Shown in pieces: positions 26,395 through 42,100 of a stretch of 64,000 nt of DNA. The translations under genes were made by a program, and so were the position numbers. Within the stretch, counting starts at the first letter, position 1. Every line of letters starts with the position of its first letter. The stretch spans positions 444,501-508,500 of the forward strand of contig OZ059900.1 in NCBI GenBank assembly GCA_964057225.1, in the 5' to 3' direction. Under the pieces are notes generated by a model. The model was not told where the DNA came from. It searched no databases and was given only the letters and a program-made list of their open reading frames with translations. This stretch comes from Auanema rhodensis. Taxonomy: Eukaryota; Nematoda; Chromadorea; Rhabditida; Rhabditidae.

Positions 26395-28825
26395 TTCATT
26401 TTGATCAAAAAAGGTCGAAAATAGAAAGAATTTTTGAATTTTCCGAGTTTTGAGTCCAATTGGGCTAAATCGCTCATATATATGATCAAAAGCATAGTTT
26501 TATTGTCTATGACAACAAAAGTCATCAATTAAACGCTAGTGATGTTTAAATACTGATTTTCGCTCAAATAGCATTACTACACTAAGTATGGTCGTTTTTA
26601 TGCCTTTAACACCATATACTCACCGATTTTTGGTACAAAATCTGTAATACTCGTAAATTTTGATCATATTCGTTAAGATTTGAGATTCAAACACACAATA
26701 CACAAAATCAGTCTATTTTTATGAGCTTGCACTGATATATATTCATTTTGATCAAAAAAGGTCGAAAATAGAAAGAATTTTTGAAATTTCCGAGTTTTGA
26801 GTCCAATTTGGCTAAATCGCTCATATATATGATCAAAAGCATAGTTTTATTGTCTATAACAACAAAAGTCATCAATTAAACGCTAGTGATGTTTAAATAC
26901 TGAATTTCGCTCAAATAGCATTACTACACTAAGTATGGTCGTTTTTATGCCTTTAACACCATATACTCACCGATTTTTGGTACAAAATCTGTAATACTCG
27001 TAAATTTTGATCATATTCGTTAAGATTTGAGAATCAAACACACAATACACGAAATCAGTCTATTTTTATGAGCTTGCACTGATATATATTCATTTTGATC
27101 AATAAAGGTCGAAAATAGAAAGAATTTTTGAATTTTCCTAGTTTTGAGTCCAATTGGGCTAAATCGCTCATATATATGATCAAAAGCATAGTTTTATTGT
27201 CTATGACAACAAAAGTCATTAATTAAACACTAATGATGTTTAAATCACTAAATTTCGCTCAAATAGCATTACTACACTAAGTATGGTCGTTTTTATGCCT
27301 TTAACACCATATACTCACCGATTTTTGGTACAAAATCTGTAATACTCGTAAATTTTGATCATATTCGTTAAGATTTGAGAATCAAACACACAATACACAA
27401 AATCAGTCTATTTTCATGAGCTTGCACTGATATAGATTCATTTTGATCAAAAAAGGTCGAAAATAGAAAGAATTTTTGAAATTTCCGAGTTTTGAGTCCA
27501 ATTTGGCTGAATCGCTCATATATATGATCAAAAGCATAGTTTTATTGTCTATAGCAACAAAAGTCATCAATTAAACGCTAGTGATGTTTAAATACTGAAT
27601 TTCGCTCAAATAGCATTACTACACTAAGTATGGTCGTTTTTATGCCTTTAACACCATATACTCACCGATTTTTGGTACAAAATCTGTAATACTTGTAAAT
27701 TTTGATCATATTTGTTAAGATTTGAGAATCAAACACACAATACACAAAATCAGTCTATTTTTATGAGTTTGCACTGATATATATTCATTTTGATCAAAAA
27801 AGGTCGAAAATAGAAAGAATTTTGGAAATGTCCGAGTTTTGAGTCCAATTTGGCTAAATCGCTCATATATATGATCAAAAGCATAGTTTTATTGTCTATA
27901 ACAACAAAAGTCATCAATTAAACGCTAGTGATGTTTTAATACTGAATTTCGCTCAAATAGCATTACTACACTAAGTATGGTCGTTTTTATGCCTTTAACA
28001 CCATATACTCACCGATTTTCGGTACAAAATCTGTAATACTTGTAAATTTTGATCATATTTGTTAAGATTTGAGAATCAAACACACAATACACAAAATCAG
28101 TCTATTTTTATGAGTTTGCACTGATATATATTCATTTTGATCAAAAAAGGTCGAAAATAGAAAGAATTTTGGAAATGTCCGAGTTTTGAGTCCAATTTGG
28201 CTAAATCGCTCATATATATGATCAAAAGCATAGTTTTATTGTTTATAACAACAAAAGTCATCAATTAAACGCTAGTGATGTTTAAATACTGAATTTCGCT
28301 CAAATAGCATAACTACACTAAGTATGGTCGTTTTTATGCCTTTAACACCATATACTCACCGATTTTTGGTACAAAATCTGTAATACTCGTAAATTTTGAT
28401 CATATTCGTTAAGATTTGAGAATCACTACATACAATACACGAAATCAGTCTATTTTTATGAGCTTGCACTGATATATATTCATTTTGATCAAAAAAGGTC
28501 GAAAATAGAAAGAATTTTTGAAATTTCCGAGTTTTGAGTCTAATTTGGCTAAATCGCTCATATATATGATCAGAAGCATAGTTTTGTTGTCTATGACAAC
28601 AAAAGTCATCAATTAAACGCTAGTGATGTTTAAATACTGATTTTCGCTCAAATAGCATTACTACACTAAGTATGGTCGTTTTTATGCCTTTAACACCATA
28701 TACTCACCGATTTTTGGTACAAAATCTGTAATACTCGTAAATTTTGATCATATTCGTTAAGATTTGAGAATCAAACACACAATACACAAAATCAGTCTAT
28801 TTTTATGAGCTTGCACTGATATATA
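26395..28825. repeat. P block, full 7-monomer copy (2431 bp)
   Basis: Monomers start at 26395, 26742, 27089, 27437, 27784, 28131 and 28479. Diagnostic marks in order are GAGATTCAAAC (26683), GATCAATAAAGG (about 27097), TTCCTAG, TTTTCATGAGC with GATATAGATTC, TATAGCAAC, GATTTTCGG, TTTATAAC with ACTACATAC, and GATCAGAAGC with TTTTGTTG. All of these recur at +7294 bp in 33689-36119. Confidence 0.87.
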
Positions 28826-31800
28826 TTCATTTTGATCAAAAAAGGTCGAAAATAGAAAGAATTTTTGAAATTTCCGAGTTTTGAGTCCAATTTGGCTAAA
28901 TCGCTCATATATATGATCAAAAGCATAGTTTTATTGTCTATGACAACAAAAGTCATTAATTAAACACTAATGATGTTTAAATCACTAAATTTCGCTCAAA
29001 TAGCATTACTACACTAAGTATGGTCGTTTTTATGCCTTTAACACCATATACTCACCGATTTTTGGTACAAAATCTGTAATACTCGTAAATTTTGATCATA
29101 TTCGTTAAGATTTGAGAATCAAACACACAATACACAAAATCAGTCTATTTTTATGAGCTTGCACTGATATAGATTCATTTTGATCAAAAAAGGTCGAAAA
29201 TAGAAAGAATTTTTGAAATTTCCGAGTTTTGAGTCCAATTTGGCTGAATCGCTCATATATATGATCAAAAGCATAGTTTTATTGTCTATAACAACAAAAG
29301 TCATCAATTAAACGCTAGTGATGTTTTAATACTGAATTTCGCTCAAATAGCATTACTACACTAAGTATGGTCGTTTTTATGCCTTTAACACCATATACTC
29401 ACCGATTTTTGGTACAAAATCTGTAATACTCGTAAATTTTGATCATATTCGTTAAGATTTGAGAATCAAACACACAATACACAAAATCAGTCTATTTTTA
29501 TGAGCTTGCACTGATATAGATTCATTTTGATCAAAAAAGGTCGAAAATAGAAAGAATTTTTGAAATTTCCGAGTTTTGAGTCCAATTTGGCTGAATCGCT
29601 CATATATATGATCAAAAGCATAGTTTTATTGTCTATAACAACAAAAGTCATCAATTAAACGCTGGTGATGTTTAAATACTGATTTTCGCTCAAATAGCAT
29701 TACTACACTAAGTATGGTCGTTTTTATGCCTTTAACACCATATACTCACCGATTTTTGGTACAAAATCTGTAATACTCGTAAATTTTGATCATATTCGTT
29801 AAGATTTGAGAATCAAACACACAATACACAAAATCAGTCTATTTTTATGAGCTTGCACTGATATATATTCATTTTGATCAAAAAAGGTCGAAAATAGAAA
29901 GAATTTTTGAAATTTCCGAGTTTTGAGTCCAATTTGGCTAAATCGCTCATATATATGATCAAAAGCATAGTTTTATTGTCTATGACAACAAAAGTCATTA
30001 ATTAAACACTAATGATGTTTAAATCACTAAATTTCGCTCAAATAGCATTACTACACTAAGTATGGTCGTTTTTATGCCTTTAACACCATATACTCACCGA
30101 TTTTTGGTACAAAATCTGTAATACTCGTAAATTTTGATCATATTCGTTAAGATTTGAGAATCAAACACACAATACACAAAATCAGTCTATTTTTATGAGC
30201 TTGCACTGATATAGATTCATTTTGATCAAAAAAGGTCGAAAATAGAAAGAATTTTTGAAATTTCCGAGTTTTGAGTCCAATTTGGCTGAATCGCTCATAT
30301 ATATGATCAAAAGCATAGTTTTATTGTCTATAACAACAAAAGTCATCAATTAAACGCTAGTGATGTTTTAATACTGAATTTCGCTCAAATAGCATTACTA
30401 CACTAAGTATGGTCGTTTTTATGCCTTTAACACCATATACTCACCGATTTTTGGTACAAAATCTGTAATACTCGTAAATTTTGATCATATTCGTTAAGAT
30501 TTGAAAATCAAACACACAATAAACAAAATCAGTTTATTTTTATGAGTTTGCACTGATATATATTCATTTTGATCAAAAAAGGTCGAAAATAGAAAGAATT
30601 TTGGAAATGTCCGAGTTTTGAGTCCAATTTGGCTAAATCGCTCATATATATGATCAAAAGCATAGTTTTATTGTCTATAACAACAAAAGTCATCAATTAA
30701 ACGCTAGTGATGTTCAAATACTGATTTTCGCTCAAATAGCATTACTACACTAAGTATGGTCGTTTTTATGCCTTTAACACCATATACTCACCGATTTTTG
30801 GTACAAAATCTGTAATACTCGTAAATTTTGATCATATTCGTTAAGATTTGAGAATCAAACACACAATACACAAAATCAGTCTATTTTTATGAGCTTGCAC
30901 TGATATATATTCATTTTGATCAAAAAAGGTCGAAAATAGAAAGAATTTTTGAAATTTCCGAGTTTTGAGTCCAATTTGGCTAAATCGCTCATATATATGA
31001 TCAAAAGCATAGTTTTATTGTCTATGACAACAAAAGTCATTAATTAAACACTAATGATGTTTAAATCACTAAATTTCGCTCAAATAGCATTACTACACTA
31101 AGTATGGTCGTTTTTATGCCTTCAACACCATATACTCACCGATTTTTGGTACAAAATCTGTAATACTCGTAAATTTTGATCATATTCGTTAAGATTTGAG
31201 AATCAAACACACAATACACAAAATCAGTCTATTTTTATGAGCTTGCACTGATATAGATTCATTTTGATCAAAAAAGGTCGAAAATAGAAAGAATTTTTGA
31301 AATTTCCGAGTTTTGAGTCCAATTTGGCTGAATCGCTCATATATATGATCAAAAGCATAGTTTTATTGTCTATAACAACAAAAGTCATCAATTAAACGCT
31401 AGTGATGTTTTAATACTGAATTTCGCTCAAATAGCATTACTACACTAAGTATGGTCGTTTTTATGCCTTTAACACCATATACTCACCGATTTTTGGTACA
31501 AAATCTGTAATACTCGTAAATTTTGATCATATTCGTTAAGATTTGAGAATCAAACACACAATACACAAAATCAGTCTATTTTTATGAGCTTGCACTGATA
31601 TAGATTCATTTTGATCAAAAAAGGTCGAAAATAGAAAGAATTTTTGAAATTTCCGAGTTTTGAGTCCAATTTGGCTGAATCGCTCATATATATGATCAAA
31701 AGCATAGTTTTATTGTCTATAACAACAAAAGTCATCAATTAAACGCTGGTGATGTTTAAATACTGATTTTCGCTCAAATAGCATTACTACACTAAGTATG

Positions 31801-33688
31801 GTCGTTTTTATGCCTTTAACACCATATACTCACCGATTTTTGGTACAAAATCTGTAATACTCGTAAATTTTGATCATATTCGTTAAGATTTGAGAATCAA
31901 ACACACAATACACAAAATCAGTCTATTTTTATGAGCTTGCACTGATATATATTCATTTTGATCAAAAAAGGTCGAAAATAGAAAGAATTTTTGAAATTTC
32001 CGAGTTTTGAGTCCAATTTGGCTAAATCGCTCATATATATGATCAAAAGCATAGTTTTATTGTCTATGACAACAAAAGTCATTAATTAAACACTAATGAT
32101 GTTTAAATCACTAAATTTCGCTCAAATAGCATTACTACACTAAGTATGGTCGTTTTTATGCCTTTAACACCATATACTCACCGATTTTTGGTACAAAATC
32201 TGTAATACTCGTAAATTTTGATCATATTCGTTAAGATTTGAGAATCAAACACACAATACACAAAATCAGTCTATTTTTATGAGCTTGCACTGATATAGAT
32301 TCATTTTGATCAAAAAAGGTCGAAAATAGAAAGAATTTTTGAAATTTCCGAGTTTTGAGTCCAATTTGGCTGAATCGCTCATATATATGATCAAAAGCAT
32401 AGTTTTATTGTCTATAACAACAAAAGTCATCAATTAAACGCTAGTGATGTTTTAATACTGAATTTCGCTCAAATAGCATTACTACACTAAGTATGGTCGT
32501 TTTTATGCCTTTAACACCATATACTCACCGATTTTTGGTACAAAATCTGTAATACTCGTAAATTTTGATCATATTCGTTAAGATTTGAAAATCAAACACA
32601 CAATAAACAAAATCAGTTTATTTTTATGAGTTTGCACTGATATATATTCATTTTGATCAAAAAAGGTCGAAAATAGAAAGAATTTTGGAAATGTCCGAGT
32701 TTTGAGTCCAATTTGGCTAAATCGCTCATATATATGATCAAAAGCATAGTTTTATTGTCTATAACAACAAAAGTCATCAATTAAACGCTAGTGATGTTCA
32801 AATACTGATTTTCGCTCAAATAGCATTACTACACTAAGTATGGTCGTTTTTATGCCTTTAACACCATATACTCACCGATTTTTGGTACAAAATCTGTAAT
32901 ACTCGTAAATTTTGATCATATTCGTTAAGATTTGAGAATCAAACACACAATACACAAAATCAGTCTATTTTTATGAGCTTGCACTGATATATATTCATTT
33001 TGATCAAAAAAGGTCGAAAATAGAAAGAATTTTTGAAATTTCCGAGTTTTGAGTCCAATTTGGCTAAATCGCTCATATATATGATCAAAAGCATAGTTTT
33101 ATTGTCTATGACAACAAAAGTCATTAATTAAACACTAATGATGTTTAAATCACTAAATTTCGCTCAAATAGCATTACTACACTAAGTATGGTCGTTTTTA
33201 TGCCTTCAACACCATATACTCACCGATTTTTGGTACAAAATCTGTAATACTCGTAAATTTTGATCATATTCGTTAAGATTTGAGAATCAAACACACAATA
33301 CACAAAATCAGTCTATTTTTATGAGCTTGCACTGATATAGATTCATTTTGATCAAAAAAGGTCGAAAATAGAAAGAATTTTTGAAATTTCCGAGTTTTGA
33401 GTCCAATTTGGCTGAATCGCTCATATATATGATCAAAAGCATAGTTTTATTGTCTATAACAACAAAAGTCATCAATTAAACGCTAGTGATGTTTTAATAC
33501 TGAATTTCGCTCAAATAGCATTACTACACTAAGTATGGTCGTTTTTATGCCTTTAACACCATATACTCACCGATTTTTGGTACAAAATCTGTAATACTCG
33601 TAAATTTTGATCATATTCGTTAAGATTTGAGAATCAAACACACAATACACAAAATCAGTCTATTTTTATGAGCTTGCACTGATATATA
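28826..33688. repeat. M block: 6-monomer HOR (2084 bp), 2.3 copies
   Basis: Copies are 28826-30909 and 30910-32993, followed by two monomers of a third (32994-33688). The order is M1 (type b), M2 (GATATAGATTC start, GGCTGAATC, GTTTTAATAC), M3 (as M2 but GCTGGTG and ACTGATTTTCG), M1, M2 (tail GAAAATC and CAGTTTATTT), M6 (GGAAATG, GTTCAAATACTG). GCTGGTG is at 29661 and 31745, 2084 bp apart. The rarer TTCAACACC core variant is at 31121 and 33205, again 2084 bp apart, but is absent from the first M1, which shows copy-specific mutation. Confidence 0.88.
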
Positions 33689-36119
33689 TTCATTTTGATC
33701 AAAAAAGGTCGAAAATAGAAAGAATTTTTGAATTTTCCGAGTTTTGAGTCCAATTGGGCTAAATCGCTCATATATATGATCAAAAGCATAGTTTTATTGT
33801 CTATGACAACAAAAGTCATCAATTAAACGCTAGTGATGTTTAAATACTGATTTTCGCTCAAATAGCATTACTACACTAAGTATGGTCGTTTTTATGCCTT
33901 TAACACCATATACTCACCGATTTTTGGTACAAAATCTGTAATACTCGTAAATTTTGATCATATTCGTTAAGATTTGAGATTCAAACACACAATACACAAA
34001 ATCAGTCTATTTTTATGAGCTTGCACTGATATATATTCATTTTGATCAAAAAAGGTCGAAAATAGAAAGAATTTTTGAAATTTCCGAGTTTTGAGTCCAA
34101 TTTGGCTAAATCGCTCATATATATGATCAAAAGCATAGTTTTATTGTCTATAACAACAAAAGTCATCAATTAAACGCTAGTGATGTTTAAATACTGAATT
34201 TCGCTCAAATAGCATTACTACACTAAGTATGGTCGTTTTTATGCCTTTAACACCATATACTCACCGATTTTTGGTACAAAATCTGTAATACTCGTAAATT
34301 TTGATCATATTCCTTAAGATTTGAGAATCAAACACACAATACACGAAATCAGTCTATTTTTATGAGCTTGCACTGATATATATTCATTTTGATCAATAAA
34401 GGTCGAAAATAGAAAGAATTTTTGAATTTTCCTAGTTTTGAGTCCAATTGGGCTAAATCGCTCATATATATGATCAAAAGCATAGTTTTATTGTCTATGA
34501 CAACAAAAGTCATTAATTAAACACTAATGATGTTTAAATCACTAAATTTCGCTCAAATAGCATTACTACACTAAGTATGGTCGTTTTTATGCCTTTAACA
34601 CCATATACTCACCGATTTTTGGTACAAAATCTGTAATACTCGTAAATTTTGATCATATTCGTTAAGATTTGAGAATCAAACACACAATACACAAAATCAG
34701 TCTATTTTCATGAGCTTGCACTGATATAGATTCATTTTGATCAAAAAAGGTCGAAAATAGAAAGAATTTTTGAAATTTCCGAGTTTTGAGTCCAATTTGG
34801 CTGAATCGCTCATATATATGATCAAAAGCATAGTTTTATTGTCTATAGCAACAAAAGTCATCAATTAAACGCTAGTGATGTTTAAATACTGAATTTCGCT
34901 CAAATAGCATTACTACACTAAGTATGGTCGTTTTTATGCCTTTAACACCATATACTCACCGATTTTTGGTACAAAATCTGTAATACTTGTAAATTTTGAT
35001 CATATTTGTTAAGATTTGAGAATCAAACACACAATACACAAAATCAGTCTATTTTTATGAGTTTGCACTGATATATATTCATTTTGATCAAAAAAGGTCG
35101 AAAATAGAAAGAATTTTGGAAATGTCCGAGTTTTGAGTCCAATTTGGCTAAATCGCTCATATATATGATCAAAAGCATAGTTTTATTGTCTATAACAACA
35201 AAAGTCATCAATTAAACGCTAGTGATGTTTTAATACTGAATTTCGCTCAAATAGCATTACTACACTAAGTATGGTCGTTTTTATGCCTTTAACACCATAT
35301 ACTCACCGATTTTCGGTACAAAATCTGTAATACTTGTAAATTTTGATCATATTTGTTAAGATTTGAGAATCAAACACACAATACACAAAATCAGTCTATT
35401 TTTATGAGTTTGCACTGATATATATTCATTTTGATCAAAAAAGGTCGAAAATAGAAAGAATTTTGGAAATGTCCGAGTTTTGAGTCCAATTTGGCTAAAT
35501 CGCTCATATATATGATCAAAAGCATAGTTTTATTGTTTATAACAACAAAAGTCATCAATTAAACGCTAGTGATGTTTAAATACTGAATTTCGCTCAAATA
35601 GCATAACTACACTAAGTATGGTCGTTTTTATGCCTTTAACACCATATACTCACCGATTTTTGGTACAAAATCTGTAATACTCGTAAATTTTGATCATATT
35701 CGTTAAGATTTGAGAATCACTACATACAATACACGAAATCAGTCTATTTTTATGAGCTTGCACTGATATATATTCATTTTGATCAAAAAAGGTCGAAAAT
35801 AGAAAGAATTTTTGAAATTTCCGAGTTTTGAGTCTAATTTGGCTAAATCGCTCATATATATGATCAGAAGCATAGTTTTGTTGTCTATGACAACAAAAGT
35901 CATCAATTAAACGCTAGTGATGTTTAAATACTGATTTTCGCTCAAATAGCATTACTACACTAAGTATGGTCGTTTTTATGCCTTTAACACCATATACTCA
36001 CCGATTTTTGGTACAAAATCTGTAATACTCGTAAATTTTGATCATATTCGTTAAGATTTGAGAATCAAACACACAATACACAAAATCAGTCTATTTTTAT
36101 GAGCTTGCACTGATATATA
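33689..36119. repeat. P block, second full 7-monomer copy
   Basis: This repeats 26395-28825 at an offset of 7294 bp with the same haplotype order. I noticed one clear difference: ATTCCTTAAG at about 34311 in place of ATTCGTTAAG. Shared rare marks include GATCAATAAAGG, TTTTCATGAGC (27415 and 34709 for CATGAGC) and TCACTACATAC (28423 and 35717). The shared private variants show direct duplication and not independent assembly of similar monomers. Confidence 0.87.
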
Positions 36120-39100
36120 TTCATTTTGATCAAAAAAGGTCGAAAATAGAAAGAATTTTTGAAATTTCCGAGTTTTGAGTCCAATTTGGCTAAATCGCTC
36201 ATATATATGATCAAAAGCATAGTTTTATTGTCTATGACAACAAAAGTCATTAATTAAACACTAATGATGTTTAAATCACTAAATTTCGCTCAAATAGCAT
36301 TACTACACTAAGTATGGTCGTTTTTATGCCTTTAACACCATATACTCACCGATTTTTGGTACAAAATCTGTAATACTCGTAAATTTTGATCATATTCGTT
36401 AAGATTTGAGAATCAAACACACAATACACAAAATCAGTCTATTTTTATGAGCTTGCACTGATATAGATTCATTTTGATCAAAAAAGGTCGAAAATAGAAA
36501 GAATTTTTGAAATTTCCGAGTTTTGAGTCCAATTTGGCTGAATCGCTCATATATATGATCAAAAGCATAGTTTTATTGTCTATAACAACAAAAGTCATCA
36601 ATTAAACGCTAGTGATGTTTTAATACTGAATTTCGCTCAAATAGCATTACTACACTAAGTATGGTCGTTTTTATGCCTTTAACACCATATACTCACCGAT
36701 TTTTGGTACAAAATCTGTAATACTCGTAAATTTTGATCATATTCGTTAAGATTTGAGAATCAAACACACAATACACAAAATCAGTCTATTTTTATGAGCT
36801 TGCACTGATATAGATTCATTTTGATCAAAAAAGGTCGAAAATAGAAAGAATTTTTGAAATTTCCGAGTTTTGAGTCCAATTTGGCTGAATCGCTCATATA
36901 TATGATCAAAAGCATAGTTTTATTGTCTATAACAACAAAAGTCATCAATTAAACGCTGGTGATGTTTAAATACTGATTTTCGCTCAAATAGCATTACTAC
37001 ACTAAGTATGGTCGTTTTTATGCCTTTAACACCATATACTCACCGATTTTTGGTACAAAATCTGTAATACTCGTAAATTTTGATCATATTCGTTAAGATT
37101 TGAGAATCAAACACACAATACACAAAATCAGTCTATTTTTATGAGCTTGCACTGATATATATTCATTTTGATCAAAAAAGGTCGAAAATAGAAAGAATTT
37201 TTGAAATTTCCGAGTTTTGAGTCCAATTTGGCTAAATCGCTCATATATATGATCAAAAGCATAGTTTTATTGTCTATGACAACAAAAGTCATTAATTAAA
37301 CACTAATGATGTTTAAATCACTAAATTTCGCTCAAATAGCATTACTACACTAAGTATGGTCGTTTTTATGCCTTTAACACCATATACTCACCGATTTTTG
37401 GTACAAAATCTGTAATACTCGTAAATTTTGATCATATTCGTTAAGATTTGAGAATCAAACACACAATACACAAAATCAGTCTATTTTTATGAGCTTGCAC
37501 TGATATAGATTCATTTTGATCAAAAAAGGTCGAAAATAGAAAGAATTTTTGAAATTTCCGAGTTTTGAGTCCAATTTGGCTGAATCGCTCATATATATGA
37601 TCAAAAGCATAGTTTTATTGTCTATAACAACAAAAGTCATCAATTAAACGCTAGTGATGTTTTAATACTGAATTTCGCTCAAATAGCATTACTACACTAA
37701 GTATGGTCGTTTTTATGCCTTTAACACCATATACTCACCGATTTTTGGTACAAAATCTGTAATACTCGTAAATTTTGATCATATTCGTTAAGATTTGAAA
37801 ATCAAACACACAATAAACAAAATCAGTTTATTTTTATGAGTTTGCACTGATATATATTCATTTTGATCAAAAAAGGTCGAAAATAGAAAGAATTTTGGAA
37901 ATGTCCGAGTTTTGAGTCCAATTTGGCTAAATCGCTCATATATATGATCAAAAGCATAGTTTTATTGTCTATAACAACAAAAGTCATCAATTAAACGCTA
38001 GTTATGTTCAAATACTGATTTTCGCTCAAATAGCATTACTACACTAAGTATGGTCGTTTTTATGCCTTTAACACCATATACTCACCGATTTTTGGTACAA
38101 AATCTGTAATACTCGTAAATTTTGATCATATTCGTTAAGATTTGAGAATCAAACACACAATACACAAAATCAGTCTATTTTTATGAGCTTGCACTGATAT
38201 ATATTCATTTTGATCAAAAAAGGTCGAAAATAGAAAGAATTTTTGAAATTTCCGAGTTTTGAGTCCAATTTGGCTAAATCGCTCATATATATGATCAAAA
38301 GCATAGTTTTATTGTCTATGACAACAAAAGTCATTAATTAAACACTAATGATGTTTAAATCACTAAATTTCGCTCAAATAGCATTACTACACTAAGTATG
38401 GTCGTTTTTATGCCTTCAACACCATATACTCACCGATTTTTGGTACAAAATCTGTAATACTCGTAAATTTTGATCATATTCGTTAAGATTTGAGAATCAA
38501 ACACACAATACACAAAATCAGTCTATTTTTATGAGCTTGCACTGATATAGATTCATTTTGATCAAAAAAGGTCGAAAATAGAAAGAATTTTTGAAATTTC
38601 CGAGTTTTGAGTCCAATTTGGCTGAATCGCTCATATATATGATCAAAAGCATAGTTTTATTGTCTATAACAACAAAAGTCATCAATTAAACGCTAGTGAT
38701 GTTTTAATACTGAATTTCGCTCAAATAGCATTACTACACTAAGTATGGTCGTTTTTATGCCTTTAACACCATATACTCACCGATTTTTGGTACAAAATCT
38801 GTAATACTCGTAAATTTTGATCATATTCGTTAAGATTTGAAAATCAAACACACAATAAACAAAATCAGTTTATTTTTATGAGTTTGCACTGATATATATT
38901 CATTTTGATCAAAAAAGGTCGAAAATAGAAAGAATTTTGGAAATGTCCGAGTTTTGAGTCCAATTTGGCTAAATCGCTCATATATATGATCAAAAGCATA
39001 GTTTTATTGTCTATGACAACAAAAGTCATTAATTAAACACTAATGATGTTTAAATCACTAAATTTCGCTCAAATAGCATTACTACACTAAGTATGGTCGT

Positions 39101-42100
39101 TTTTATGCCTTTAACACCATATACTCACCGATTTTTGGTACAAAATCTGTAATACTCGTAAATTTTGATCATATTCGTTAAGATTTGAGAATCAAACACA
39201 CAATACACAAAATCAGTCTATTTTTATGAGTTTGCACTGATATATATTCATTTTGATCAAAAAAGGTCGAAAATAGAAAGAATTTTGGAAATGTCCGAGT
39301 TTTGAGTCGAATTTGGCTAAATCGCTCATATATATGATCAAAAGCATAGTTTTATTGTCTATGACAACAAAAGTCATTAATTAAACACTAATGATGTTTA
39401 AATCACTAAATTTCGCTCAAATAGCATTACTACACTAAGTATGGTCGTTTTTATGCCTTTAACACCATATACTCACCGATTTTTGGTACAAAATCTGTAA
39501 TACTCGTAAATTTTGATCATATTCGTTAAGATTTGAGAATCAAACACACAATACACAAAATCAGTCTATTTTTATGAGCTTGCACTGATATAGATTCATT
39601 TTGATCAAAAAAGGTCGAAAATAGAAAGAATTTTTGAAATTTCCGAGTTTTGAGTCCAATTTGGCTGAATCGCTCATATATATGATCAAAAGCATAGTTT
39701 TATTGTCTATAACAACAAAAGTCATCAATTAAACGCTAGTGATGTTTTAATACTGAATTTCGCTCAAATAGCATTACTACACTAAGTATGGTCGTTTTTA
39801 TGCCTTTAACACCATATACTCACCGATTTTTGGTACAAAATCTGTAATACTCGTAAATTTTGATCATATTCGTTAAGATTTGAAAATCAAACACACAATA
39901 AACAAAATCAGTTTATTTTTATGAGTTTGCACTGATATATATTCATTTTGATCAAAAAAGGTCGAAAATAGAAAGAATTTTGGAAATGTCCGAGTTTTGA
40001 GTCCAATTTGGCTAAATCGCTCATATATATGATCAAAAGCATAGTTTTATTGTCTATAACAACAAAAGTCATCAATTAAACGCTAGTTATGTTCAAATAC
40101 TGATTTTCGCTCAAATAGCATTACTACACTAAGTATGGTCGTTTTTATGCCTTTAACACCATATACTCACCGATTTTTGGTACAAAATCTGTAATACTCG
40201 TAAATTTTGATCATATTCGTTAAGATTTGAGAATCAAACACACAATACACAAAATCAGTCTATTTTTATGAGCTTGCACTGATATATATTCATTTTGATC
40301 AAAAAAGGTCGAAAATAGAAAGAATTTTTGAAATTTCCGAGTTTTGAGTCCAATTTGGCTAAATCGCTCATATATATGATCAAAAGCATAGTTTTATTGT
40401 CTATGACAACAAAAGTCATTAATTAAACACTAATGATGTTTAAATCACTAAATTTCGCTCAAATAGCATTACTACACTAAGTATGGTCGTTTTTATGCCT
40501 TTAACACCATATACTCACCGATTTTTGGTACAAAATCTGTAATACTCGTAAATTTTGATCATATTCGTTAAGATTTGAGAATCAAACACACAATACACAA
40601 AATCAGTCTATTTTTATGAGCTTGCACTGATATAGATTCATTTTGATCAAAAAAGGTCGAAAATAGAAAGAATTTTTGAAATTTCCGAGTTTTGAGTCCA
40701 ATTTGGCTGAATCGCTCATATATATGATCAAAAGCATAGTTTTATTGTCTATAACAACAAAAGTCATCAATTAAACGCTAGTGATGTTTTAATACTGAAT
40801 TTCGCTCAAATAGCATTACTACACTAAGTATGGTCGTTTTTATGCCTTTAACACCATATACTCACCGATTTTTGGTACAAAATCTGTAATACTCGTAAAT
40901 TTTGATCATATTCGTTAAGATTTGAGAATCAAACACACAATACACAAAATCAGTCTATTTTTATGAGCTTGCACTGATATAGATTCATTTTGATCAAAAA
41001 AGGTCGAAAATAGAAAGAATTTTTGAAATTTCCGAGTTTTGAGTCCAATTTGGCTGAATCGCTCATATATATGATCAAAAGCATAGTTTTATTGTCTATA
41101 ACAACAAAAGTCATCAATTAAACGCTGGTGATGTTTAAATACTGATTTTCGCTCAAATAGCATTACTACACTAAGTATGGTCGTTTTTATGCCTTTAACA
41201 CCATATACTCACCGATTTTTGGTACAAAATCTGTAATACTCGTAAATTTTGATCATATTCGTTAAGATTTGAGAATCAAACACACAATACACAAAATCAG
41301 TCTATTTTTATGAGCTTGCACTGATATATATTCATTTTGATCAAAAAAGGTCGAAAATAGAAAGAATTTTTGAAATTTCCGAGTTTTGAGTCCAATTTGG
41401 CTAAATCGCTCATATATATGATCAAAAGCATAGTTTTATTGTCTATGACAACAAAAGTCATTAATTAAACACTAATGATGTTTAAATCACTAAATTTCGC
41501 TCAAATAGCATTACTACACTAAGTATGGTCGTTTTTATGCCTTTAACACCATATACTCACCGATTTTTGGTACAAAATCTGTAATACTCGTAAATTTTGA
41601 TCATATTCGTTAAGATTTGAGAATCAAACACACAATACACAAAATCAGTCTATTTTTATGAGCTTGCACTGATATAGATTCATTTTGATCAAAAAAGGTC
41701 GAAAATAGAAAGAATTTTTGAAATTTCCGAGTTTTGAGTCCAATTTGGCTGAATCGCTCATATATATGATCAAAAGCATAGTTTTATTGTCTATAACAAC
41801 AAAAGTCATCAATTAAACGCTAGTGATGTTTTAATACTGAATTTCGCTCAAATAGCATTACTACACTAAGTATGGTCGTTTTTATGCCTTTAACACCATA
41901 TACTCACCGATTTTTGGTACAAAATCTGTAATACTCGTAAATTTTGATCATATTCGTTAAGATTTGAAAATCAAACACACAATAAACAAAATCAGTTTAT
42001 TTTTATGAGTTTGCACTGATATATATTCATTTTGATCAAAAAAGGTCGAAAATAGAAAGAATTTTGGAAATGTCCGAGTTTTGAGTCCAATTTGGCTAAA

